A stretch of 64,000 bases of DNA. Source: Actinokineospora iranica. Lineage in GTDB: Bacteria; Actinomycetota; Actinomycetes; Mycobacteriales; Pseudonocardiaceae. The notes under the pieces are model-generated. The model ran no database searches, was not told the DNA's origin, and worked only from the letters and a program-made list of their open reading frames with translations. A program made the position numbers and the translations under genes. Positions 1 to 7,713 of the stretch are shown here, in pieces; position 1 is the first letter of the stretch, and each line of letters starts with the position of its first letter. The DNA lies in the NCBI RefSeq assembly GCF_900101685.1, contig NZ_FMZZ01000001.1, forward strand, positions 806,001 to 870,000, read 5' to 3'.

Positions 1-13
1 GCTCATGCGTGCC

Positions 14-454
14 TCATGCGGGCTGCCCCACCATCCTTCCAGCCGACCCTTGCAGGGCCGCGCGCAATTCCGGCGTGAGTATCTGGCCGACTCTGTCGAC
101 CAGCAGGGTCATCTCGTAGGCCACCTGGCCGATGTCGCAGGTCGGGGCCGCCAGAATCGCTAAGCACGACCCGTCGCTGATGGCCATCAGCAGCATGATG
201 CCGCGCTCCATCTCGACCACCGTCTCCTTGACCGCGCCCGCCTCGAAGCAGCGGGCAGCGCCCTGGGTGAGGCTCACCAGTCCGGACGCCACGGCGGCCA
301 GCTGGTCGGCGCGGTCCACCGGAAGCCGCGCGGATGAGGTGAGCAGCAACCCGTCGGCCGAAACCACCACGGCGTGCGCCACTCCGGTGACCCGCTCCGC
401 GAAGTCGTTGACCAACCATCCGAATTGGCTTGGCTTGGACTGCGTGGACGTCAT
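14..454 (-). CDS. Roadblock/LC7 domain protein (conservon CvnB-like)
   Basis: A 146-aa protein of the roadblock/LC7 (MglB-like) fold, a family that regulates or scaffolds small GTPases at the membrane. The stretch AVVVSADGLLLTSSARLP and the C-terminal helix around QILTPELRAAL fit the fold. The ATG at 454 follows GGAG at suitable spacing. The gene lies 63 bp downstream of a conservon-type sensor kinase on the same strand. In Streptomyces conservons the order is kinase-like CvnA, roadblock CvnB, DUF742 CvnC, GTPase CvnD, so CvnC and CvnD are expected just beyond the left edge. The family call is strong; membership of a full conservon is inferred from order. Confidence 0.9.
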   Translation of the reverse strand: MTSTQSKPSQFGWLVNDFAERVTGVAHAVVVSADGLLLTSSARLPVDRADQLAAVASGLVSLTQGAARCFEAGAVKETVVEMERGIMLLMAISDGSCLAILAAPTCDIGQVAYEMTLLVDRVGQILTPELRAALQGSAGRMVGQPA

Positions 455-517
455 CGTGCTCCATTCCTCATGAGACCGTTCACGAAGCCAGTGCTGTGGC
501 CGGTTACGGCACTGGGC

Positions 518-3500
518 TCAGACATCGTCATCGGCTGACTCCTGGTCTGCGTGGTCTGGGGACCGTTGGGCGAGGCTGCTGCGGCCGCGGCCGATCCCGC
601 GCTGGAAGCTGCCCAGCCGCGAGCGCAGCGCCTCGGCGTCGCGTTCGACGTGCACCGGCTCGGTCGGGGCCGAGGCGTCGACGCTGCCGGGCAGCAGCCG
701 TTCGCGGGGGGTGCGGCGGGGCAGGCCGCCCGCGGGCTGGTCGTCGCGAGTGGACTGGCTGACCGCCTCGGCCGCCTGCCACCCGGCGTCCGCGGCGAAG
801 CGCCAGCGCGCTCCGCGCAGGTCCAGGGCCGGGTTTTCCGGTTTGCTGTGGGCCGGTCCGGCGTGGTGCGAGCCGCGGGCGCGGCTGATGCCGCGCTGGA
901 AGCTGGACAGGCGGGTGCGCAGGTCGTCCGGGTCGCGGCCGGGAGCGGACACGCCGTAGCGCGGGGCGCTGGGCTCCGCGCTGCCGGGCAGCAGGTTCTG
1001 CCGGGGGGTGCGGCGGGGCAGGCCGGAGTTGGTGTAGTCCTCCGGCTCCGCAGCCGACACCGCCTGCGCGGCGTGGAAACCCTGGTCCGCGGCGAAGTCC
1101 CAGGCAGTGGGGGTCTGGCGGGCGTCCTCGGCGGTGGAGTTCGGGTCGTCGGTGACCGCGCGGAACCACGCCGAGACCATCTCGTCGAAGATCGGCGTCG
1201 TCTCGTGCAGCGCCGCGGCGGCCTCGGCCGGTTGGGGCCGCTCGTGCACGAGGGTCGTGTCCCACCAGCCGCTGTCATCGGCCTCGTCGGGGGCGCTGGG
1301 CACGGCCGGGGCGAACAGCGTGTCCGCGGGAGAGTGCTCCTCTGGCGCGCCGGGCACCTGGTGCGTCGGCCAGAACGAGTCGGCTGGCTCGGCGCTGATC
1401 GGCTTGGGCTCGCGTCGGGGCAGCGGCAGGTCGTCCGCGACCGGGGCGGCCTGTGCCGGATCGCGGGGGCGCGGCATGGTCTCGGGCATCTCCGCGCCGT
1501 CGCCGCCTGCCATCCAGGTGGGGTCCGGCGTGGGCGAGCCGTTGACCGCGCCGCGCCTGGGCAGGCCGTTGCCCGTGTGGTGGCCGTTGGCGGAACCGGC
1601 CGACCCGTTGGTGGCCTTGCCGTTCGAGTGGCCGTTCGAGTGGCCGTTCGAGTGGCCGTTGGTGTGGCGGGGGACGTGGCCGTTCGTGTGCCCGTTCGTG
1701 TGACCGCCCCCCTGCGTGCTCGCGTGCCCGTTGACGTGGACCGACGAGGCGTCCAGCCGGGCCGCCGGAGCCGGGGACGGCTCGCCCGCGGTGGCCACCA
1801 GTTCGGCGGGCACGGTGATGGTGGCGCGCACTCCGGACTGGCCGCCCGCGCGCAGCCGCACCTGCACGCCGTGCCGGGAGGCGAGCCTGCCGACCACGAA
1901 CAGGCCCATCCGGCGCGCGGTGGACGCGTCGACGGCGCGGGTGTCGGCGAGGCGGGCGTTGGCGTCGGCGAGTTCCTGCTCAGTCATGCCGATGCCCCGG
2001 TCGATCACCTCGATCCGCACCGCGCCGGACTCGGTGTGCTGGCTGGCGACGGTGACGTGGGTGGCGGGCGCGGAGAACGCCGCGGCGTTGTCGAGCAGCT
2101 CCGCGGTCAGCCGGACCAGGTCGCCGACGGCGTAGCCGACCACGAGCACCGACGGCGGCGGCGCGATGACGACCCGCTGGTACTGCTCGATCTCGGAGAC
2201 CGCCGCGCGCAGCAGGTCGCCGAGGGCGGCGGGGGCCTGGGCGCGGCGGGCGAGGTCGCTGCCGGAGAGCACCATCAGGTTCTCGTTGTTGCGGCGCATC
2301 CGGGTGGCGAGGTGGTCGAGCTGGAACAGTGTGGCGAGCTGGTCGGCGTCCTCCTCGTCGCGCTCGAGCCGCTCCAGCAGCTGGAGCTGGCGCTGCACCA
2401 GGCCCTGGCTGCGGCGGGACAGGTTGACGAAGACGTTGCTGTAGTTGGCCCGCAGGCCCGCCTGCTCGGTGGCCAGGCGCAGGGCCTGCTCGTGCACCGC
2501 GTCGAACGCGCGGGCCACCTGGCCGACCTCGTCGTCGGCGAGCACCGCGACCGGCTCGACCACCGGCGCGACGACGTCCTTGCCGTCGCGGATGCGCGCG
2601 ACCGCCGCGGGCAGCCGGTTGCGGGCGACGTCGAGCGCGCTTCTGCGCAGCACGCTGAGCGAGCGCAGCAGCTGCCTGCCGATCACGATCATGATCGCGG
2701 CGGCGGTGACCAGGGCCAGGATGAGGATCACCGAGGCCACGCCTGCCGCGTCGCTGGCGTCGTCCTGCAGCGCGGCCGACGCGGCCTTGACCTCGGTGCC
2801 CAGGCGGGAGCTGACGTTGCTGATCCGCCCGGAAGTGCGCTCGGAAGCGGCGTTCCAGTCGACCGAGGTGAACGGCAGCGGCACGTTGGCCGCGGCCGCG
2901 CCGTCCGCGCCGATGGCCAGGCGCAGCAGGGTGAGCCGGGCGCGGACGCCGGGGGCGGCCATCAGGCGGTCGTACTCGGCCTGCTGCGCGGCGGTGGCGA
3001 TGGCGCGGAAGTCGGCGGTGCGCTCGTCCAGGCGGGACTGCGACGCGCGCAGCGCGCCGAGGTCGGCGGCGTTGATGCCGCCGCGGGCGATGCCGATCGC
3101 GACCAGGCCCTGCTGGTAGTACACCTCTTCCTTGGCCGCCTCCAGGTCGTGCAGGGCGGCCGCGGTGCCCGCGAGCCGCTGGTCGACCACTTCCTCGGCG
3201 GCGGCCCGGTCGAAGTCGAGCAGGACGTGGATGATCGAGGTGTAGCCCGCGAACGCGGTGCCGCTGTCGACCGAGCCCATGCCGACCGGCCTGCGCAGCG
3301 CGGTGAGGGAGTCGAACGCGGAGACCACGTCGCGGTAGCGGGCGCGGGTGACCTCGGTGTCGAAGGTGGCCTTGCCGACCGCGCGCAGCAGTTCCTCGCG
3401 GGCGTAGTCGACGCTCTGGCGCTCGCCGCCGATCTCGGCCGCGACGTCGCGGGAGCCGGTGGTGAGCAGCACGGCGGCCTTGGTGCGCTCCCGCTGCAGC

Positions 3501-3775
3501 CAGGTCAGCACCTTGCGCAGGTTGTCGTTGACCGCAACGAGCTGGTCGACCCGGCGGTAGGACTCCGCGCGGGCGACCTGGCCGCTGATCTGCAGCGCGC
3601 CCAGGACGATCGCGAAGATCACCGGGACCAGGATGACCGCGGCGAGCTTGACCGGGATGTTCCAGTCGCGCCAGCGGGTGACGGTGGCCCATCTCAACCC
3701 GCCGCCGGCTTCCCCACCGGCGGCGGCGCGGTGCGTGGCCGCACCGCTCTCGGCTTGGGTCACGGTTTCCCTCAC
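518..3775 (-). CDS. Nitrate-sensor-type histidine kinase (conservon CvnA-like)
   Basis: A membrane sensor of about 1085 aa. TM1 is near residues 41-64, an extracytoplasmic helical NIT-type sensor near 65-345, TM2 near 346-367, then HAMP and an HATPase_c domain with N-box ELLDNAA (about 560) and G1 box DRGIGM (about 594). The last 400 residues are low-complexity and contain HSNG repeats plus two long repeats that each carry LPRRTPR..LLPGS and a LGSFQRGI-type end. I chose GTG 3775 because GGAGG lies 7 nt upstream; the frame stays open to 3844. In conservons this kinase-like protein works with roadblock, DUF742 and GTPase partners as a G-protein-like membrane complex. The ligand cannot be read from sequence. 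Confidence 0.88.
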   Translation of the reverse strand: MRETVTQAESGAATHRAAAGGEAGGGLRWATVTRWRDWNIPVKLAAVILVPVIFAIVLGALQISGQVARAESYRRVDQLVAVNDNLRKVLTWLQRERTKAAVLLTTGSRDVAAEIGGERQSVDYAREELLRAVGKATFDTEVTRARYRDVVSAFDSLTALRRPVGMGSVDSGTAFAGYTSIIHVLLDFDRAAAEEVVDQRLAGTAAALHDLEAAKEEVYYQQGLVAIGIARGGINAADLGALRASQSRLDERTADFRAIATAAQQAEYDRLMAAPGVRARLTLLRLAIGADGAAAANVPLPFTSVDWNAASERTSGRISNVSSRLGTEVKAASAALQDDASDAAGVASVILILALVTAAAIMIVIGRQLLRSLSVLRRSALDVARNRLPAAVARIRDGKDVVAPVVEPVAVLADDEVGQVARAFDAVHEQALRLATEQAGLRANYSNVFVNLSRRSQGLVQRQLQLLERLERDEEDADQLATLFQLDHLATRMRRNNENLMVLSGSDLARRAQAPAALGDLLRAAVSEIEQYQRVVIAPPPSVLVVGYAVGDLVRLTAELLDNAAAFSAPATHVTVASQHTESGAVRIEVIDRGIGMTEQELADANARLADTRAVDASTARRMGLFVVGRLASRHGVQVRLRAGGQSGVRATITVPAELVATAGEPSPAPAARLDASSVHVNGHASTQGGGHTNGHTNGHVPRHTNGHSNGHSNGHSNGKATNGSAGSANGHHTGNGLPRRGAVNGSPTPDPTWMAGGDGAEMPETMPRPRDPAQAAPVADDLPLPRREPKPISAEPADSFWPTHQVPGAPEEHSPADTLFAPAVPSAPDEADDSGWWDTTLVHERPQPAEAAAALHETTPIFDEMVSAWFRAVTDDPNSTAEDARQTPTAWDFAADQGFHAAQAVSAAEPEDYTNSGLPRRTPRQNLLPGSAEPSAPRYGVSAPGRDPDDLRTRLSSFQRGISRARGSHHAGPAHSKPENPALDLRGARWRFAADAGWQAAEAVSQSTRDDQPAGGLPRRTPRERLLPGSVDASAPTEPVHVERDAEALRSRLGSFQRGIGRGRSSLAQRSPDHADQESADDDV
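1619..1666 (-). repeat. Four 12-bp in-frame repeats in the sensor-kinase tail
   Basis: Three exact copies and one variant of a 12-bp unit (plus strand GCCGTTCGAGTG) encode consecutive His-Ser-Asn-Gly units in the disordered tail of the kinase. Related NGH-rich codons continue on both sides. The 12-bp period keeps frame, so copy number can change by slippage without breaking the gene. Confidence 0.85.
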
Positions 3776-4577
3776 GCGCGATCCTCCAGGCGGGACTCGG
3801 GTCGCTGACGGAATAACTGCCTCACCGCGCCGCTCTCCTTCCACGACAAATCCTGGACTGCCCAGAGCACAACAGAACAGGCGCTACGAGCGCTGCCCGC
3901 GGAACCACGGTTGCCGATTCCTGACGCCGGGCGGGCCCTTCCCGGACATCGGCGACTTCGGCGAGAACTTGAGGCCAGAGCGTACATCATTACGGGGACG
4001 CGGCCGGATTTCGGAGAACACCGTTCTGACCAGCGCAGACGCCCTCGGATAACGGCGCGGAGCGGTGTGCGCGCGGAGCGCTGACGAACATGATCGTCAT
4101 TTCGTCACGCTTTGTTTGGCATTGATCGACTTAATACCACGATTGGGTAGTTAATCGATTAACACGTCCGGTCGAGCGGCGTTGGACTGCCAGTCACGCC
4201 GCCTACCTGCGCAGATGATGGTCAGCGAGACCCGCCCGACCGGTGATTCACCTGTCAATGATTAACCGCGCACCCACCGTCGCGGCTGCGTGGACACCTG
4301 CCGACAAAGTAGTTCACCGTTAAGTGTGAGCACGGGAGTAGTGCCCAGCCGTCACTGAACCGGTACCGTTCGGTGATCAGCGCCGGGAATTGCGCGCGAG
4401 CCGCCGCGGGAGCGCGGGCACATTAGGAGTTCACCGGGGCCGTGGTTACTATGACGCCCGCGAAGGCGCCCGCATTGCCGCGCCCGGCGCCGCGGCCCAT
4501 TCGGCGCAATTCCCCACGAGCGCCCGCGCCGCGGGCCGCCGCGATTTCCCCGACCGCACCTTAATGTGGAGGAACGC
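3776..4577. other. Intergenic region between sensor kinase and DUF485 gene
   Basis: About 800 bp with no convincing gene. Open frames here lack ribosome binding sites and typical composition. It must hold promoters for the leftward kinase operon and the rightward permease operon. The stretch near 4100-4270 is unusually AT-rich for this genome and contains a perfect 14-bp palindrome at 4150-4163 plus further TTAA-containing half-sites (for example GATTAACC near 4260). Confidence 0.6.
4150..4163. promoter_or_regulatory. Perfect palindrome GTTAATCGATTAAC, candidate operator
   Basis: A 14-bp perfect inverted repeat in an AT-rich island between divergent transcription units. It closely resembles GTTAACCGGTTAAC at 39822-39835, upstream of the XRE gene. 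The binding factor is unknown. The operator role is inferred from symmetry and position. Confidence 0.45.
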
Positions 4578-4988
4578 ATGACCGAGGTCGTCCAATCCCC
4601 GGCGGGCGCGCGCGCGGCTGTGCCGCGCGCGGCCACGTTCGGCGGCATCGGGTCCGGGCCGGGCGCGCAGGCGCCGCAGGGGCCCGACTTCGCCGCCATC
4701 CACGACAGCGCGGAGTTCGCCGCGCTGCGCTCCCGGTTCCGCGGGTTCGTCTTCCCGATGAGCGCGCTGTTCCTGGTCTGGTACCTGACCTACGTCCTGC
4801 TCGCGGCCTATGCCAAGGACTTCATGAGCACCCGGGTGGTCGGCCTGGTCACCGTCGGACTGGTCTTCGGGATGCTCCAGTTCGCCTCCACCATCGCGAT
4901 CACCGCGCTGTACGTGCGGTGGGCGCGCAGGCAGATCGACCCGAGGATCGCCGAGATCCGCGCGGCGGCGGGAGTCGATGCCCGGTGA
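4578..4988 (+). CDS. DUF485 domain membrane protein, permease partner
   Basis: A 136-aa protein with a soluble N-terminus and two transmembrane segments (FVFPMSALFLVWYLTYVLLA and a second around GLVFGMLQFASTIAI), followed by ALYVRWARRQIDP, which is typical of DUF485 (YjcH-like). Such proteins are encoded directly upstream of SSS-family acetate/monocarboxylate permeases. The ATG at 4578 has GGAGG 4 nt upstream. The stop is the TGA of a GTGA motif at 4985-4988, the first base of a tandem repeat array that leads to the permease start. Confidence 0.9.
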   Translation: MTEVVQSPAGARAAVPRAATFGGIGSGPGAQAPQGPDFAAIHDSAEFAALRSRFRGFVFPMSALFLVWYLTYVLLAAYAKDFMSTRVVGLVTVGLVFGMLQFASTIAITALYVRWARRQIDPRIAEIRAAAGVDAR

Positions 4989-5206
4989 GCGAGCTTGCGA
5001 GCGAACCATTGACACAGTGCGTAGGCGCGCGAGGCCACCGAACTTGTGAGGTGGCCCAGTGAGCAAGCTTGCGAGCGAACCATTGACACAGTGCGTAGGC
5101 GCGCGGAGCCACCGAACTTGTGAGGTGGCCCAGTGAGCGAGCTTGCGAGCGAACCATTGACACAGTGCGTAGGCACGCGGGGCCACCGAACTGGTGAGGT
5201 GGCCCA
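4985..5206 (+). repeat. Three tandem 74-bp junction units, each a coupled mini-ORF
   Basis: Units at 4985-5058, 5059-5132 and 5133-5206 are at least 95% identical and fill the space from the DUF485 stop to the permease start. Each begins with GTG inside a GTGA that also holds the preceding TGA stop, runs 25 codons (start MSELASEPLTQCVG, end GHRTGEVAQ in unit 3) and ends with TGA inside the next GTGA. Near its 3' end each unit has GGCCACC-N10-GGTGGCC (5181-5204 in unit 3; the first arm is AGCCACC in unit 2), with GAGG 7 nt before the next GTG. Removing the array would leave an ordinary 4-nt gene overlap. Diverged copies occur at 10903-10975, 29850-29971 and 54416-54483. Confidence 0.92.
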
Positions 5207-6799
5207 GTGAGCGGCCCAGTCCTCGCCGCTGGCGAGATCGGCGACCCGGTCCTCAACACCGCGGTGTTCGCCGCCTTCGTGGTGATCACGCTGTACGTGG
5301 TGTACCGGGTCAGCTCCCGCAACAGCACCACCGCCGACTACTACGCCGCGGGCGGCCGGTTCACCGGGATGCAGAACGGGATCGCCCTGTCCGGCGACTT
5401 CCTCTCGGCCGCGTCGTTCCTCGGCATCGCGGGCGCCATCGCGATCAACGGCTACGACGGCTTCCTGTACTCCATCGGCTTCCTGGTCGCCTGGCTGGTG
5501 AACCTGCTGCTCATCGCCGAACTGGTCCGCAACACCGGCCGCTTCACCATGGGCGACGTGCTCGCGTTCCGGATGCGCCAGCGGCCGGTGCGCGCCGCGG
5601 CGGCCACCTCGACGCTGGTGATCTCGTTCTTCTACATGCTCGCGCAGATGGCAGGCGCTGGCGCGGTCGTCGCGCTGCTGCTCAACGTGCAGGGCAAGGC
5701 CGGGCAGGCGCTGGTCATCACCGTCGTCGGCGCGATCATGATCTTCTACGTGCTGGTCGGCGGGATGAAGGGCACCACCTGGGTGCAGATCATCAAGGCC
5801 TCCATCCTCATCCTGTGCGTGGTGCTGATGACGGTGTTCCTGCTCGGCAAGTTCGGGTTCAGCCTGAGCGCGCTGCTGGAGCAGGCCGCGGCCAACAACA
5901 CCAAGGGCGAGAAGGTCCTCGAACCCGGCGGGCAGTACGGCAAGACGCCGACGACGACGCTGGACTTCGTCTCCCTGTCGCTGGCGCTGATCCTGGGCGC
6001 GGCGGGCCTGCCGCACGTGCTGATGCGCTTCTACACCGTCCCGAACGCGACCGAGGCCCGCCGGTCGGTGGTGTGGGCGGTGGGCACGATGAGCGTGTTC
6101 TACGGCGCGACCCTGGTCATCGGCTACGGCGCGTCCGCGCTGGTCGGCTCGGAGCGCATCCTGCAGTCCACCGGCCGGGAGAACTCGGCCGCGCCGCTGC
6201 TGGCCTTCGAGATCGGCGGCACGGTCCTGCTGGGCATCGTGGCCGCGGTGGCGTTCGCGACGATCCTCGCCGTGGTGGCGGGGCTGACGATCACCGCGTC
6301 GGCGTCGTTCGCGCACGACGTGTACGCCAACATCGTCCGCAAGGGCAAAGCCGACGCCGCGTCCGAGGTGCGGGTGGCCCGGCTGACGGCCGTGGTGATC
6401 GGGGTGTTCGCCATCATCGGCGGCATCCTGGCCAACGGGCAGAACGTCGCGTTCCTGGTGGCGCTGGCGTTCGCGTTCGCGGCGTCGGCGAACCTGTCCA
6501 CGCTGCTGTACTCGCTGTTCTGGAAGCGGTTCAACACCACCGGCACCCTGTGGGGCATGTACGGCGGGCTGGGCTCGTGCCTGCTGCTGGTGTTCTTCTC
6601 CCCGGTGGTGTCGGGCGCCCCGACCTCGATTGTGTCCACTGTGGACTTCCAGCTCTTCCCGCTGGCGAACCCGGGCATCGTGTCCATCCCGGTGTCGTTC
6701 GTCTGCGGGTACCTGGGCACGGTGCTGAGCCGGGAGCGCGCCGACGTCGACAAGGCGAAGGAGATGGCGGTGCGCTCGCTCACCGGCATCGGCCGCTGA
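5207..6799 (+). CDS. Sodium/solute symporter, acetate-monocarboxylate permease (ActP/MctC-like)
   Basis: A 530-aa SSS-family permease with about 13 transmembrane helices. ADYYAAGGRFTGMQNG, FLSAASFLGIAG, MAGAGAVVALLL and GGMKGTTWVQIIKA match the ActP/MctC branch that imports acetate and related short carboxylates with a cation. The GTG at 5207 is used because GAGG lies 7 nt upstream inside the last 74-bp repeat and the N-terminal helix follows at once. The upstream DUF485 gene is the usual partner. Translation is probably coupled through the repeat mini-ORFs. Substrate choice within short-chain carboxylates is not certain. Confidence 0.9.
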   Translation: MSGPVLAAGEIGDPVLNTAVFAAFVVITLYVVYRVSSRNSTTADYYAAGGRFTGMQNGIALSGDFLSAASFLGIAGAIAINGYDGFLYSIGFLVAWLVNLLLIAELVRNTGRFTMGDVLAFRMRQRPVRAAAATSTLVISFFYMLAQMAGAGAVVALLLNVQGKAGQALVITVVGAIMIFYVLVGGMKGTTWVQIIKASILILCVVLMTVFLLGKFGFSLSALLEQAAANNTKGEKVLEPGGQYGKTPTTTLDFVSLSLALILGAAGLPHVLMRFYTVPNATEARRSVVWAVGTMSVFYGATLVIGYGASALVGSERILQSTGRENSAAPLLAFEIGGTVLLGIVAAVAFATILAVVAGLTITASASFAHDVYANIVRKGKADAASEVRVARLTAVVIGVFAIIGGILANGQNVAFLVALAFAFAASANLSTLLYSLFWKRFNTTGTLWGMYGGLGSCLLLVFFSPVVSGAPTSIVSTVDFQLFPLANPGIVSIPVSFVCGYLGTVLSRERADVDKAKEMAVRSLTGIGR

Positions 6800-6867
6800 C
6801 CGCCAGGCCGCATGGCCCGCCGCGCATCCGGGTACCCGGGCCGACACGCCCAATGGAGGAGACCGAC

Positions 6868-7713
6868 ATGCCCGCACAGCTCGCGACCGCAGGCAACGCA
6901 CTGGTCGCCCGCGCCTTCGCGAACCTCGCGCGGCTGCGCGGCGGCCGGCCCGTGCACTCGCGCGGCCGGTGCTTCTACGCCACGCTGGCCGCGTCGCCGT
7001 CGTGCCCGGACTGGCTGCCGCTGCCGCACCGGGCGACCACGGTCGTCGTCCGGCTCTCCCGCGGCGCCGGCCTGCCCGAGCCCCTGCCCGACGTCCTCGG
7101 CTTGGCGATCCGCATCCCGGACGGCGGGTCGGGCGGGCCGTGGGACATCCTGCTGGCGAGCAGCGGGCAGGGGCCGCTGCGGGTGCTGCCGCTGCCCGCC
7201 GCGGGCTGGGGCCGGGCCCGGTTCAGCACGATCATGGCGCTGGGCGCCGAGCGGGAGCGCGCGGTCCTGCTCGCGCTCCCCTCGGCGGACCTGCCCGACA
7301 CCCTCGCCGACCTGCCGCACGCGGTGCCCCTGCGGTTCACCCTCACCCTGGCCGACGAGCGCCCCATCGGCCATCTGACGCTGCTGGCGGAGGCGACCGG
7401 CGAGCGGGTCGACTTCGACCCGATGGCCAACCGGCCCGAGCGGGTGCCGCTGTGGCCGCGGTGGCTGGCGGACCTGCGCCGCGAAGCCTATGTGGGCAGT
7501 CGAAGGGGTGGGAAAACTCGGAACATACGTGATCTGCGCGACAAACAGATGACCCGAAAGTGGCCATTGCGGGCGGATGGTACGGGCCGATGTGATTCAG
7601 TCGGCGATGGCCACACCATCCGTGGTCACCCGTCTCGGTATTACAGTGCACGCCGTGCTCGACTCTCTGTCGTCGCCGGACGTGTCCACCCGGCTGCGCG
7701 CGTTCCTCGATGA
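6868..7713 (+). CDS. Catalase-like-fold conserved actinobacterial protein (often labelled phosphodiesterase)
   Basis: The ATG at 6868 has GGAGGAGA 5 nt upstream. The first 215 residues (PVHSRGRCFYATLAASP, VVRLSRGAGLPEPLPDVLGLAIR, RREAYVGSRRG) resemble actinobacterial proteins usually annotated as phosphodiesterase and related in fold to catalase; the biochemical activity is not established. Such proteins normally end soon after the YVGSRRG-like motif. Here the frame continues about 65 residues with different composition and overlaps the next gene by about 137 bp, so a lost stop or small indel near 7505-7520 is likely. Confidence 0.6.
   Translation: MPAQLATAGNALVARAFANLARLRGGRPVHSRGRCFYATLAASPSCPDWLPLPHRATTVVVRLSRGAGLPEPLPDVLGLAIRIPDGGSGGPWDILLASSGQGPLRVLPLPAAGWGRARFSTIMALGAERERAVLLALPSADLPDTLADLPHAVPLRFTLTLADERPIGHLTLLAEATGERVDFDPMANRPERVPLWPRWLADLRREAYVGSRRGGKTRNIRDLRDKQMTRKWPLRADGTGRCDSVGDGHTIRGHPSRYYSARRARLSVVAGRVHPAARVPR

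Noticed and set aside
551..3808. Long open frame on the plus strand opposite the sensor kinase
   Set aside because: A shadow frame typical of high-GC DNA: Val/Gly/Arg-rich, no ribosome binding site, no family features, and fully antisense to a well-supported gene.
4390..4581. Short plus-strand frame upstream of the DUF485 gene
   Set aside because: No ribosome binding site, Arg/Ala-rich composition, and it runs into the start of a better-supported gene in another frame.
4808..6901. Long minus-strand frame through the 74-bp repeats and the permease
   Set aside because: Arg/His/Gln-rich antisense shadow of the permease; the repeated peptide in it only reflects the DNA repeat.
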